In this document: in pieces, positions 56,655 to 64,000 of the stretch | Layout: every line of letters starts with the position of its first letter | Position numbering within the stretch: the first letter of the stretch is position 1 | DNA from: Neolewinella aquimaris | GTDB taxonomy: Bacteria > Bacteroidota > Bacteroidia > Chitinophagales > Saprospiraceae | NCBI RefSeq assembly: GCF_014197245.1 | Contig: NZ_JACIFF010000002.1 | Location: 200,106-264,105, forward strand | Reading direction: 5' to 3' | Length of the DNA stretch: 64,000 nt | Translations under genes and position numbers: made by a program | Notes under the pieces: model-generated | Seen by the model: the letters and a program-made list of their open reading frames with translations, nothing else | Database searches by the model: none | What the model was told of the DNA's origin: nothing

Positions 56655-57209
56655 ATGCGCTCTCTAATGCTCGTCCTGTTCACCACGTCAATCAGTTGTA
56701 CCATGCCCACGTCCACTAATCCCGTTTCCGTATACGACTTCCGCAAGGGAGTACCCGCTACCGCCTGGCAGGTGGAAGACGATACCGTGATGGGCGGCAG
56801 GTCGGCCGGCAAACTGGAGATGACCGAGTCCGGACACGCCCGCTTTTACGGTCACGTTTCGCTGGAAAACGACGGTGGGTTTTCCTCCATTCGCCACGAA
56901 CTGAAGCCGCCGGTGGACGTATCGGGGCTACAACGTTTCGTAGTGCGACTGAAGGGAGACGGCTCGTCCTATACCCTACGGGTCAAGTCGGATCCGAGCA
57001 ACGACTACTACCACCAAGCTACGTTTCCCACTACGGGTGAATGGGAACAGCAGGCGGTCGCATTTGCCGATATGGAGGCGGTGCACCACGGCGAGCCGGT
57101 CGATGTTCCCAATTTTTCCGCTGGCCGGGTCGTGGAGGTTCAGTTCCTGATCGGCAACAAGCAGGAACAAGATTTCGAGGTACTGATCGATCGGATCGCG
57201 GCGGAGTAG
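56655..57209 (+). CDS. CIA30 family protein (second copy), exported
   Basis: A 184-residue CIA30-domain protein, paralogous to that at 53156-53653 (shared WQVEDDTVMGGRS, SLENDGGFSSIRHEL, VRLKGDGSSYTLRV, TFPTTGEWE). Unlike the first copy it begins with a hydrophobic signal-like segment with a Cys near residue 15, so it may be a lipoprotein. The convergent gene ends 5 bp after its stop. Function unknown. Confidence 0.87.
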   Translation: MRSLMLVLFTTSISCTMPTSTNPVSVYDFRKGVPATAWQVEDDTVMGGRSAGKLEMTESGHARFYGHVSLENDGGFSSIRHELKPPVDVSGLQRFVVRLKGDGSSYTLRVKSDPSNDYYHQATFPTTGEWEQQAVAFADMEAVHHGEPVDVPNFSAGRVVEVQFLIGNKQEQDFEVLIDRIAAE

Positions 57210-57214
57210 CTAGT

Positions 57215-58279
57215 CTATTCCACTACCTCGATACGCAAGTAGTTGTCTTCCCCCCGCAGCCGGCTACCGTCCAGCTCGACCACCGATACCGGTAGCGTGA
57301 AGCTGATTCTGTCGCTCAGGTCGACGAAGACCCGGTAGGATGCATCCGTATCGTCGGAAACGGTGAGCAGCCCCTTATCCAGGTCGAGCACGTAGCTACC
57401 CTGAAGTACGATGTGGTCGTTTGAGAGGAACATCACGGTACCGTCGTCGAGAAAACTGGCGCTGATGTTACCCAGATCCCCCGGATCGATCAGACTCCGT
57501 CGCGGCAAACGCTTGGCATCGACCACCCCGTCCCCCTCACCCGTCTTCGACCGGGGAATGAGGAGAAAACTCCGGGAGTACCCCTCGTTTACCAGGTCGA
57601 CAAACTGCTTCGGGGTGAAACCACTCCGCAACAGATCGACTTTCGTAAACTCAATGGAGTCCAGGACACCCTCCCGGATCACCCGACCACGAAACCCCCG
57701 TCCCGAAACGGCATCTACGACCACAATAAGGTTATCGAGGTAAGTGCTCCGGTTGCGTTCGGCCAGCACCAGTACGGGTTGCGGATCGGTCACCGGTATG
57801 GTGTACTCCGAATACTGCAGGCCGGGGGTGGTGGCGCTCCAATCAAAGAGATGATTGACGAAGTCGCGCGCGCCAGGCCGGGCGTACTCCGGAAAACCGG
57901 TAAAGGCAGGCTCGAAACTGGACCAGTACTGCAGCCCGTCCATACCGTAGACGAAGGGCTGGTGGGTAAGGTCAGTGAGCGCGCCAGCTCCCACCGGCGG
58001 CTGAAGTCTGAGGAAAGAAGCGCCGCTGGCTAGGCTATCGATCCAGGAAGCACCGTCCGGCTCGACCACCGTGTCACGCGACGTAAGCACGCTGGTCAAC
58101 CGCAGGTATTCGCCCTCCGCCTTAATTACATCACCGTACCGGAGCGGCCACCCCAGGATCGGCTTACCAACGTACAACCATTTGCCGTCTTCCGCGACAT
58201 CCTCAGGGGCTTCGGAGGTACAGGAACCGGCGCCCAGCAAGACCGCCAGAACAAAAAAAACGTAACCCAATCTACTCAT
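57215..58279 (-). CDS. Lipoprotein of unknown function
   Basis: A 354-residue lipoprotein with lipobox GAGSC (Cys20). I do not recognise a domain. The mature part is rich in beta-prone and acidic segments; it contains WLYVGKPILGWPLRYGDV and repeated stretches such as FLSNDHIVLQGSYVLDLDKG. The ATG at 58279 begins the signal peptide. It stands upstream-facing to the thioesterase gene with 38 bp between, so it may be part of the homogentisate operon transcript, which is uncertain. Confidence 0.6.
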   Translation of the reverse strand: MSRLGYVFFVLAVLLGAGSCTSEAPEDVAEDGKWLYVGKPILGWPLRYGDVIKAEGEYLRLTSVLTSRDTVVEPDGASWIDSLASGASFLRLQPPVGAGALTDLTHQPFVYGMDGLQYWSSFEPAFTGFPEYARPGARDFVNHLFDWSATTPGLQYSEYTIPVTDPQPVLVLAERNRSTYLDNLIVVVDAVSGRGFRGRVIREGVLDSIEFTKVDLLRSGFTPKQFVDLVNEGYSRSFLLIPRSKTGEGDGVVDAKRLPRRSLIDPGDLGNISASFLDDGTVMFLSNDHIVLQGSYVLDLDKGLLTVSDDTDASYRVFVDLSDRISFTLPVSVVELDGSRLRGEDNYLRIEVVE

Positions 58280-58317
58280 GCCCCCTCTAACACGCCCGAA
58301 AGAAATATGGCACACCC

Positions 58318-58743
58318 CTACCCTTTCCTCAGTCGCTCCAGCGCCGGCAACCACGCCTGCGGCAGCGGGGCCTTGCGCAACTTGCCGTAGTCGTAAGGCA
58401 CGATCAGCTGCTGGGTCAGGGCGGCGAGGCGCAGGTGCAACGAACTGAAAACAGCAGTCTGCATGGTAAACCGGTCCTCACCAATTTCCAGCGTACGTAC
58501 CCCGACCATTGCCGTATCGGGATAAGTCATTGGGTAGGTGTACTTACAATCCTGCCAGGCGAGGATGGCGCCCACGTCACCGGGAGCGAAGCTGGTGTTG
58601 ACGCCCACTTCCTTAAAGTAAAGCACGCGGGCGGTTTCGGCCCAGCGCAGATAAACCAGGTTGTTGACGTGCTGGGCGGAGTCCATATCCCCCCACAGTA
58701 CGGGAAAGCGGTGGAGGGTCTGAAAGTCTTCGGGAGTGATCAT
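58318..58743 (-). CDS. Hotdog-fold acyl-CoA thioesterase
   Basis: A 141-residue 4-hydroxybenzoyl-CoA thioesterase-like protein with the hotdog-fold motif FPVLWGDMDSAQHVNNLVYLRW; the Asp in WGDMD is the expected catalytic residue of the 4HBT group. It should hydrolyse an acyl-CoA; the acyl group is unknown. It is the last clear gene of a leftward run hmgA-fahA-flavin reductase-thioesterase, 36 bp after the flavin reductase stop. Confidence 0.88.
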   Translation of the reverse strand: MITPEDFQTLHRFPVLWGDMDSAQHVNNLVYLRWAETARVLYFKEVGVNTSFAPGDVGAILAWQDCKYTYPMTYPDTAMVGVRTLEIGEDRFTMQTAVFSSLHLRLAALTQQLIVPYDYGKLRKAPLPQAWLPALERLRKG

Positions 58744-58779
58744 ATTATCGGATAAGGGGCAAAGAAAAATGGGCAGGCA

Positions 58780-59640
58780 TTAGAGGAGGATAGCCAGGGC
58801 CTCCTCCGTCTTTCCTTCCAGCAGATAATCCTGGGCGAGCTGGTGTAGGTGCTCGGTACCCCGCCTGCGGGCGCGTTGCACCTCCGGCCTTGACCGTATC
58901 CGTTCGACCAAGTCTTCGGTCGGCAACCGCTCGACGTTTCCGAGCCTGCCGAGATTATTGCCGGTGAGTACCGAACTGTTGCGGATGTGAGCGGGCAGTT
59001 GGTCGACTCCCATTCCCAGCGTCCGCAGGGGTTTCGGGATTTCAAACAGGCTAGCGGGGCTGGCGTGACAGTAGTCGTTGCCCCCCATGCGCGCGACCAG
59101 GTTCAATTTGCGGGTATCGAGGGCGCCCGCGGCATCGAGCATCGTATCGTCTATGTGGATGCGCACCACGCGGGCAATGACCAGGTTCCCGGCTCCCCCA
59201 CCCTCACCGAGGGCAATGACGCGATCTACCGTACACTCGAAGGATACCGGCGATTCGGCGACCCGCGGCGGACGCACGGCCTCGCTGGGTAGCGGAGTGA
59301 ATCCACCCTTAACGAATTCATTGACCCCGGTGGCGTACTCCGTGCTGGTGAGCGACATCTGCTCTACCATCGGGTGGTTGACGATGTTGATGACCACCTC
59401 GGGTACGGCGAGTACGTTGTTGAGGGTATCCTTAGCGCTGCCGTCCCGGCCCCGGCGTATGGGTGAAAATACCAGGATCGGGGGGACGGTACTGAATACG
59501 TTGAAGTAGCTGAAGGGGCTGAGGTTCACCCTGCCTTCCGCATCGACCGTCGAGGCAAATGCAATGGGACGTGGGGCGACCGCCGTGGAGAGGTAACCGT
59601 ATAGTGCCTGAGTGGAAAGCTCGTTGGGGTCGAGGGTCAT
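58780..59640 (-). CDS. Flavin reductase family protein
   Basis: A 286-residue protein of the FMN-binding split-barrel flavin reductase family. The flavin-binding segments are TAVAPRPIAFASTVDAEGRVNLSPFSYFN-like (about 20-48) and RRGRDGSAKDTLNN with INIVNHPMVEQM. A C-terminal helical extension from about 225 is longer than in simple flavin reductases. It lies between fahA (27 bp) and the thioesterase. A role in the homogentisate pathway is plausible from context but not known. Confidence 0.87.
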   Translation of the reverse strand: MTLDPNELSTQALYGYLSTAVAPRPIAFASTVDAEGRVNLSPFSYFNVFSTVPPILVFSPIRRGRDGSAKDTLNNVLAVPEVVINIVNHPMVEQMSLTSTEYATGVNEFVKGGFTPLPSEAVRPPRVAESPVSFECTVDRVIALGEGGGAGNLVIARVVRIHIDDTMLDAAGALDTRKLNLVARMGGNDYCHASPASLFEIPKPLRTLGMGVDQLPAHIRNSSVLTGNNLGRLGNVERLPTEDLVERIRSRPEVQRARRRGTEHLHQLAQDYLLEGKTEEALAILL

Positions 59641-59667
59641 GGAGATTGTTTTAGATGGGGTACGCGC

Positions 59668-60861
59668 TTATGGCCGCAGTGGACGGGCGGGTAGGATGTT
59701 GCCGGTGGCCTCGCCGAAACCGACCCGCTGATCGCCTTCGCCCGCGTGCCCGGTGAGGGATACGGTGTCTCCGTCGGTGAGAAAGGACCCAGTCCGGCCG
59801 TTGTCGGTGATTTCCAGCAGGGAGCCGAAGGAATCGGGGTTCTGACCGGAGATGGTGCCGGAAGCCATGAGGTCCCCTACCCTGACATTACACCCATTGC
59901 TGGTGTGGTGGGCGAGCTGCTGAACCATACTCCAGTACATATAGCGGAAGTTGGAGCGGGAGACGGTCCGATCGTTGACGGACACTTCGAGGTGGATGTC
60001 GTAATTGTGCTTACCCCCCGTTTTCAAATAAGGTAGCACGGCGGGTTCCTGCGGCGGCCCGGAGGTGCGGAACGAGTCGAAGGCTTCCAGCGGCACGATC
60101 CAGGGGGATAGGGTCGAGGCGAAATTTTTGCCCAGGAAGGGACCGAGGGGGACATACTCCCAGCGCTGAATGTCGCGTGCCGACCAGTCGTTAAAGAGGG
60201 CCAGACCGAAAATATAATCTTCCGCTTCGTCTACGGGTACCGGCTCGCCGAGGGTTGAATCTTTGCCGACGATGAAAGCCATTTCCAGTTCGAAATCCAG
60301 GCGGTCCGTAGGTCGAAACACCGGCGCGGACGCGCCGGCAGGAAGGATCTGCCCTACTGGACGCCGGACGGGCGTGTCGCTCACGACGATCGAGGATGCT
60401 CTACCGTGGTAGCCCACCGGAAGGTGACGCCAGTTGGGGAGCAGGGCATTTTCGGGATCGCGGAACATGCGGCCGACATTGGTGGCGTGCTCGATGCTGG
60501 AGTAGAAGTCGGTGTAATCCCCCACCCGGATTGGTAGGTGGAGGGTAGCTTCCTCGCGCGGTACGAGGTGTTCGGGTTGTACCGGTGAGGACTGCTCTTC
60601 TCTTAGCCAGCCTTGCACCTGCGTCCGCGCCCTGCTCGTAACGCCCTTGCCGAGTGCGATAAAATCGTTGAGGTGGGGGCGGGAAAGAACGGCGGTGTCA
60701 AAGTCGAATACGCCGGTTTGGGCCAGCGCGGGGAGGTCAAGAATCTTGTCGCCAATGGCGATACCGACGTGCGGCGCGGAGCTTCCGACGGAAAAAACAC
60801 CGAAGGGCAGATTGGCTAGCGTGAAGTCGGAATCGGGAGCAACGGTAAACAGCTTACTCAT
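59668..60861 (-). CDS. fahA: Fumarylacetoacetase
   Basis: A 397-residue hydrolase that splits fumarylacetoacetate to fumarate and acetoacetate, last step of tyrosine/homogentisate catabolism. Family features are the N-terminal SH3-like region (FGVFSVGSS), DYTDFYSSIEHATNVGRMF, LDFELEMAFIVGKDS, FNDWSARDIQRWEYVPLGPF and GDLMASGTISGQNPDSFGS. Length and organisation equal those of known FahA. Its ATG overlaps the hmgA stop by 8 bp, so the two are coupled. Confidence 0.95.
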   Translation of the reverse strand: MSKLFTVAPDSDFTLANLPFGVFSVGSSAPHVGIAIGDKILDLPALAQTGVFDFDTAVLSRPHLNDFIALGKGVTSRARTQVQGWLREEQSSPVQPEHLVPREEATLHLPIRVGDYTDFYSSIEHATNVGRMFRDPENALLPNWRHLPVGYHGRASSIVVSDTPVRRPVGQILPAGASAPVFRPTDRLDFELEMAFIVGKDSTLGEPVPVDEAEDYIFGLALFNDWSARDIQRWEYVPLGPFLGKNFASTLSPWIVPLEAFDSFRTSGPPQEPAVLPYLKTGGKHNYDIHLEVSVNDRTVSRSNFRYMYWSMVQQLAHHTSNGCNVRVGDLMASGTISGQNPDSFGSLLEITDNGRTGSFLTDGDTVSLTGHAGEGDQRVGFGEATGNILPARPLRP

Positions 60862-62017
60862 GCGGCAGCCAGCTCTGGTAGTACTTGCCGTCGTCGATGC
60901 GGGCGGCTTCCTCCGTGACTTGCAGGGGCCGGAAGGTGTCGATCATGACTGCCAGTTCCTCGGTAGACGTCTTGCCGATGCTGCCCTCGTAGGTGCCCGG
61001 GTGCGGGCCGTGGGGGATGCCGCCCGGATGTAGCGTCAGGTAACCCGGTCCGATGCCCGTACGGCTCATAAAATCGCCGTCGACGTAGTAGAGTACTTCG
61101 TCGGAGTCGATGTTGCTGTGATTGTAGGGCGCGGGAATGGCGAGCGGATGGTAGTCGTACAGGCGGGGGCAGAACGAACAGACCACGAACGATTTCGTCT
61201 CGAAGGTCTGGTGTACTGGGGGCGGCTGGTGGACGCGGCCCGTGATCGGTTCGAAGTTGTGAATGCTGAAGCCGTAGGGGAAATTGTAGCCGTCCCAGCC
61301 GACTACGTCGAAGGGGTGGCTGGCGTAGACCAGTTCGTGGAGCATGCCCTGCTTCCTGATCTTGATGGTAAAGTCGCCCTTCTCGTCGTGGGTTTCGAGG
61401 TCGCGGGGAAGCTTGTAGTCCCGCTCGGTGAAGGGGGAATGCTCGAGCAACTGACCGAAGTGATTGCGGTAGCGCTTCGGCGTGTAGATGGGGTCGTTGG
61501 ATTCGGCGTACAGCAGGCGGTTGTCTTCCGTATTAAAGTCGATCTGGTAGATCATGCCGCGGGGGATGATCAGGTAATCGCCGTACTCGAAGGGGATACT
61601 GCCCAGCATGGTACGCAGGGTGCCGCTGCCCTGATGGATGAAGAGTAACTCATCGGCGTCGGCGTTTTTGTAGAAGTAATCCCGGAGCGACTTGCGCGGC
61701 GCGGCTACCCCGATCCGGACGTCGCTATTGACCAGCAGCGGTTTGCGGGAGGCGAGAAAATCGTCTTCGGGAGCTACGTCGAAGCCCAGCAGCTTACGGG
61801 CCGTGATGGTCTTTTCCTCCGCGATCTTGGGACTCATATCCTGTTTACCGACGATTTCTTTAACCTGAGTGGGCCGGTCGACGTGGTACATCAGCGACGA
61901 CATTCCATCGAAGCCGACGGTGCCGAAGAGCTGCTCGTAGTAGAGCGATCCGTCCGGTTTACGGAACTGCGTGTGGCGCTTGGGCGGCAACTGGCCAAGG
62001 TGATGGTAAATGGGCAT
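60854..62017 (-). CDS. hmgA: Homogentisate 1,2-dioxygenase
   Basis: A 387-residue cupin iron(II) dioxygenase that opens the ring of homogentisate to maleylacetoacetate. Typical parts are the N-terminal YHHLGQLPPKRHTQFRKP-like start, PRGMIYQIDFNTED, VVGWDGYNFPYGFSIHNFEP, and the C-terminal LHPGGIPHGPHPGTYEGS with metal-binding histidines. Maleylacetoacetate isomerase and HPPD are not seen in the window. It is the first gene of the leftward operon with fahA. Confidence 0.95.
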   Translation of the reverse strand: MPIYHHLGQLPPKRHTQFRKPDGSLYYEQLFGTVGFDGMSSLMYHVDRPTQVKEIVGKQDMSPKIAEEKTITARKLLGFDVAPEDDFLASRKPLLVNSDVRIGVAAPRKSLRDYFYKNADADELLFIHQGSGTLRTMLGSIPFEYGDYLIIPRGMIYQIDFNTEDNRLLYAESNDPIYTPKRYRNHFGQLLEHSPFTERDYKLPRDLETHDEKGDFTIKIRKQGMLHELVYASHPFDVVGWDGYNFPYGFSIHNFEPITGRVHQPPPVHQTFETKSFVVCSFCPRLYDYHPLAIPAPYNHSNIDSDEVLYYVDGDFMSRTGIGPGYLTLHPGGIPHGPHPGTYEGSIGKTSTEELAVMIDTFRPLQVTEEAARIDDGKYYQSWLPHE

Positions 62018-62121
62018 GATCGATAACTTTGTTGCTATGACAATTGTTGGTGGCCGGAAGTTTACAAAATGGGCAGCTCACCGGTGGCGACGGTCAAGAT
62101 AGCGGACCGGCGGCAACCTGA

Positions 62122-62139
62122 TTAGCGAATATTCGCTAA
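62122..62139. promoter_or_regulatory. 18-bp palindrome TTAGCGAATATTCGCTAA
   Basis: A perfect 18-bp palindrome 22 bases upstream of the enoyl-CoA isomerase ATG and about 105 bases from the hmgA start. The core AGCGAATATTCGCT also occurs at 25833-25846. It is a candidate operator for a dimeric regulator that could control this gene and possibly the hmgA operon. Confidence 0.45.
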
Positions 62140-62161
62140 ATTAGCCCAAATTCTCAGTTCC

Positions 62162-62929
62162 ATGCCCGAATATGCCACCCTAAACGTTAGTAAACAGGAT
62201 CGCCTCGCTACGGTCACCATCGATAATGGGCGGGTCAACGCCATCGACACGGCACTCTCGCGCGACCTGGAATCGGCCTTTCTCGACCTCGGTGGCGACG
62301 GTACCGTGGGGGGCGTGGTTCTAGCGGGTAAGCCGCACTGCTTTTGTGCGGGTCTGGACGTGAAGATGTTGGCTACCTCCGACAAGCAGGGGCTGCGCGA
62401 TTTCTTCTCCGCCTACTTGTCGGCACTGCAAACCATGGTCCGCTTCGACAAGCCCCTGGTGGCCGCCGTGACGGGCTACGCACCGGCCGGAGGAACGATC
62501 ATCGCGCTCACGGCCGACTACCGCGTCATGGGACGCGGAAGCAAGCATACCCTGGGCATGAACGAGTTTAATATGAGCCTGCAGATCCCCCGCATGATGG
62601 GCGATATTTTTGCTTACTACTTAGGTGAGCCGGCGGCCTGGGCCAATGTGCAGAACGCGCGTATGTACGACAGCGAAGCCTCCCTTGCGCTCGGACTAGT
62701 GAATGAATCGGTAGAGGTTGAGGAAGTGATTGAGCGGGCGGAGGCCCACTGCCGAAAGCTGATGCAGGTTCACTACCCGGTCTTCAAACGCACCAAGCAC
62801 TACCTCCGGCGGGGGTTGCTCGCGGTGGTAGATCACGAGGTGGAGGAGATGGTAGACACCATTGAGGAGGATTTCGACGATCCGGTTTTCCAGCAGATGA
62901 CCAAGATGTTTCTGGCCAGCCTGAAGTAG
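62162..62929 (+). CDS. Enoyl-CoA isomerase (ECI1-like crotonase)
   Basis: A 255-residue crotonase-fold protein. The oxyanion-hole segments are LAGKPHCFCAGLDVKML and GYAPAGGTIIALTADYRVM. The first catalytic glutamate of hydratases is absent, and the likely catalytic residue is Glu135 in GMNEFNM, as in mitochondrial delta3,delta2-enoyl-CoA isomerase (DCI/ECI1), whose sequence around this site is very similar. I therefore favour isomerase over hydratase; this is inference. It moves the double bond of unsaturated acyl-CoA during beta-oxidation. Confidence 0.83.
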   Translation: MPEYATLNVSKQDRLATVTIDNGRVNAIDTALSRDLESAFLDLGGDGTVGGVVLAGKPHCFCAGLDVKMLATSDKQGLRDFFSAYLSALQTMVRFDKPLVAAVTGYAPAGGTIIALTADYRVMGRGSKHTLGMNEFNMSLQIPRMMGDIFAYYLGEPAAWANVQNARMYDSEASLALGLVNESVEVEEVIERAEAHCRKLMQVHYPVFKRTKHYLRRGLLAVVDHEVEEMVDTIEEDFDDPVFQQMTKMFLASLK

Positions 62930-62938
62930 ACCGAACCC

Positions 62939-63355
62939 CTACACCCGCGTGGTGGCGAACAAGCGCCGGAGCCGGTACCGGCCGCTTACGTGGGTCGCGG
63001 CGAGCAGCAAACCACCCATGATGGCCAGGTTCTTCACGAAAAAGAGGCTCTGCAGGCGGAAGGATTCGGTCCCCTCGGCCTCCACCCAAAAGTCGTGAAC
63101 AATGAAGGTGAGCGGCACCCAGTAGATGAGCAGGAGTATGGCCCCGAGCCGCATCCGGTAGCCGAGCAGGATCATCAGGCCACCAAGCACCAGCAGCAGG
63201 ATCGCGCCGTACAGAAAGAAATCCTGGTTCCAGGTGAGGCCGTAGATGGTCATTGCCTGCCGGTTCAGCTGCTCGAAAGCAAAGTAGTCGTACGCCTCGA
63301 AGAAGAAAATAAAGGAGAGGAGAATGCGCCCCAGCAGATCGAAGACATCTTTCAT
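62939..63355 (-). CDS. DoxX-type membrane protein
   Basis: A 138-residue inner-membrane protein with four transmembrane segments (about 8-24, 48-70, 70-90, 105-125), matching the DoxX/SURF4 type (GRILLSFIFFFEAYDYF, LLVLGGLMILLGYRMRLGAILLL). The ATG at 63355 is chosen; a GTG at 63361 lies inside the promoter -7 box. The function of stand-alone members is unknown. Confidence 0.85.
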   Translation of the reverse strand: MKDVFDLLGRILLSFIFFFEAYDYFAFEQLNRQAMTIYGLTWNQDFFLYGAILLLVLGGLMILLGYRMRLGAILLLIYWVPLTFIVHDFWVEAEGTESFRLQSLFFVKNLAIMGGLLLAATHVSGRYRLRRLFATTRV

Positions 63356-63360
63356 CTTCA

Positions 63361-63393
63361 CAAAGGTAAGCGCGTGCCTTCAACCGGGTCAAC
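63361..63393 (-). promoter_or_regulatory. Promoter of the DoxX gene (TTGA / TACCTTTG)
   Basis: TACCTTTG (63368-63361 on the minus strand) is an exact -7 match, with TTGA about 20 bases upstream as a partial -33 box. The ATG at 63355 lies directly after it, so the transcript would be leaderless or nearly so. Confidence 0.5.
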
Positions 63394-63508
63394 GAAAGAT
63401 GAGAAGGTGGCGCAGCGCTGAACCCGCGGACGATTTACGACAACTTTAGGACGGCCCGACAAATCCTTCCATCACCCACCGGCGTTACACCCTCCATACC
63501 TTCAGACT

Positions 63509-64000
63509 ATGCACATTCGACGATTCACGCTGGCCTTCCTGATCGTAGCAACCTTTGCGGCTGCTTCCAGACTTACCGCTCAGCGAACCGCAACGACCGC
63601 CACCGCGGCATTTCAGATTCCTACGGTTAACGATACCAGCCTGCTCTGGCGGATTACCGGCGAGGGCATCGAACGGCCCAGTTACCTTTTCGGTACCATT
63701 CACCTGATCCCGAGCGATGACTACTTCCTGGAGCCATCGGTCGTCGGGGCGATCAACGATACGGATGAAGTCCTCTTCGAGATCGACCCGCGCGAGATGC
63801 AGAACCCCGCTGCCATGATGGGCCTGATGGGCAAGATCAATATGCGCGGCGACACCAGCCTCGAGGACCTGCTTACGCCCGCCCGTTACGACAGCGTGTC
63901 CACCTATTTCGCCGCTACCGGCCTGCCCATGTTCATGCTCAATCGTATGAAGCCGATGTTCCTTTCCGCCATGGTCGGACAAGACATGAGCGGCGGCGGT
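63509..64000 (+). CDS. TraB/GumN family protein, 3' truncated by the window
   Basis: The reading frame starts at ATG 63509 and remains open to the end of the window, giving 164 residues of a longer protein. A signal peptide (to about residue 25, RLTAQ) is followed by a TraB/GumN domain with the hallmark SYLFGTIHLIPSDDYF (about 70-85), EVLFEIDPREM, and LEDLLTPARYD. The family has a possible metal-hydrolase fold (Tiki-like); the second conserved GxxH motif should lie beyond the window. The function in Bacteroidota is unknown. Confidence 0.83.
   Translation, partial: MHIRRFTLAFLIVATFAAASRLTAQRTATTATAAFQIPTVNDTSLLWRITGEGIERPSYLFGTIHLIPSDDYFLEPSVVGAINDTDEVLFEIDPREMQNPAAMMGLMGKINMRGDTSLEDLLTPARYDSVSTYFAATGLPMFMLNRMKPMFLSAMVGQDMSGGG

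Overview
This window looks like chromosomal DNA of a GC-rich marine or soil Bacteroidota, most likely of the Saprospiria/Lewinella type (inference from gene content; no rRNA is present to test it). Supporting signs are a TonB-dependent receptor with an N-terminal carboxypeptidase-regulatory-like domain, many short lipoproteins, a YtxJ-type bacilliredoxin, DUF2911, a Bacteroidota-type thymidylate synthase operon, an NrtR/AraR-type regulator, and promoter boxes of the TAnnTTTG type lying close to start codons with few obvious Shine-Dalgarno sites. No tRNA, rRNA, prophage, transposase or CRISPR array was recognised.

Layout. 1-1051: two non-coding repeat arrays (a 99-bp tandem repeat with hairpins, then a nested ATCCGTG repeat) and the leader of a TonB-dependent receptor. 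1052-7164: receptor, then leftward amine oxidase, secreted metalloprotease, CAT-like acetyltransferase and HAD phosphatase. 7325-10993: two lipoproteins, one with a haem motif plus FG-GAP repeats, one a TIM-barrel/beta-lactamase fusion. 11102-17522: housekeeping enzymes (cyclopropane fatty acid synthase, PdhB, YtxJ, MnmD, RibD, ornithine aminotransferase) and a degenerate HNH-AP2 protein. 17584-25544: membrane and envelope proteins (DUF2207, DUF2157 with its GDYXXLXY partner, queuosine precursor transporter) and Sua5. 25541-34877: ACP-like protein, LOG protein, a thyA-ykgJ-DUF2254 operon, two SDRs, DUF2911, DUF1622, DUF3140 and unknowns. 34953-40171: adenylate cyclase, RsmB-type methyltransferase, M14 peptidase.

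40172-52269 forms a catabolic stretch: acyl-CoA ligase, ACAD10/11-like acyl-CoA dehydrogenase, TIM-barrel lipoprotein, type-B carboxylesterase, an NrtR-like regulator with a degenerate Nudix box, a cytochrome-DUF1549/DUF1553 protein with its DUF1501 partner, and an aminoglycoside-phosphotransferase-like kinase. The kinase and the dehydrogenase correspond to the two halves of animal ACAD10/ACAD11, which suggests 4-hydroxyacyl-CoA catabolism. 53156-57209 holds two CIA30 paralogues around an antiporter and an SDR. 57215-64000 contains a homogentisate pathway operon (hmgA, fahA, flavin reductase, thioesterase), a divergent enoyl-CoA isomerase, a DoxX-type membrane protein and the start of a TraB/GumN protein.

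The most unusual items are the structured 99-bp repeats, inverted arrays of 28-30 bp repeats at 40213-40520, an AGCGAATATTCGCT palindrome in intergenic regions, the epimerase/beta-lactamase fusion, the split ACAD10/11 pair, and the NrtR-controlled candidate locus. I saw no clear defence island or secretion system; the hunt results are mostly candidate regulatory and metabolic novelties.
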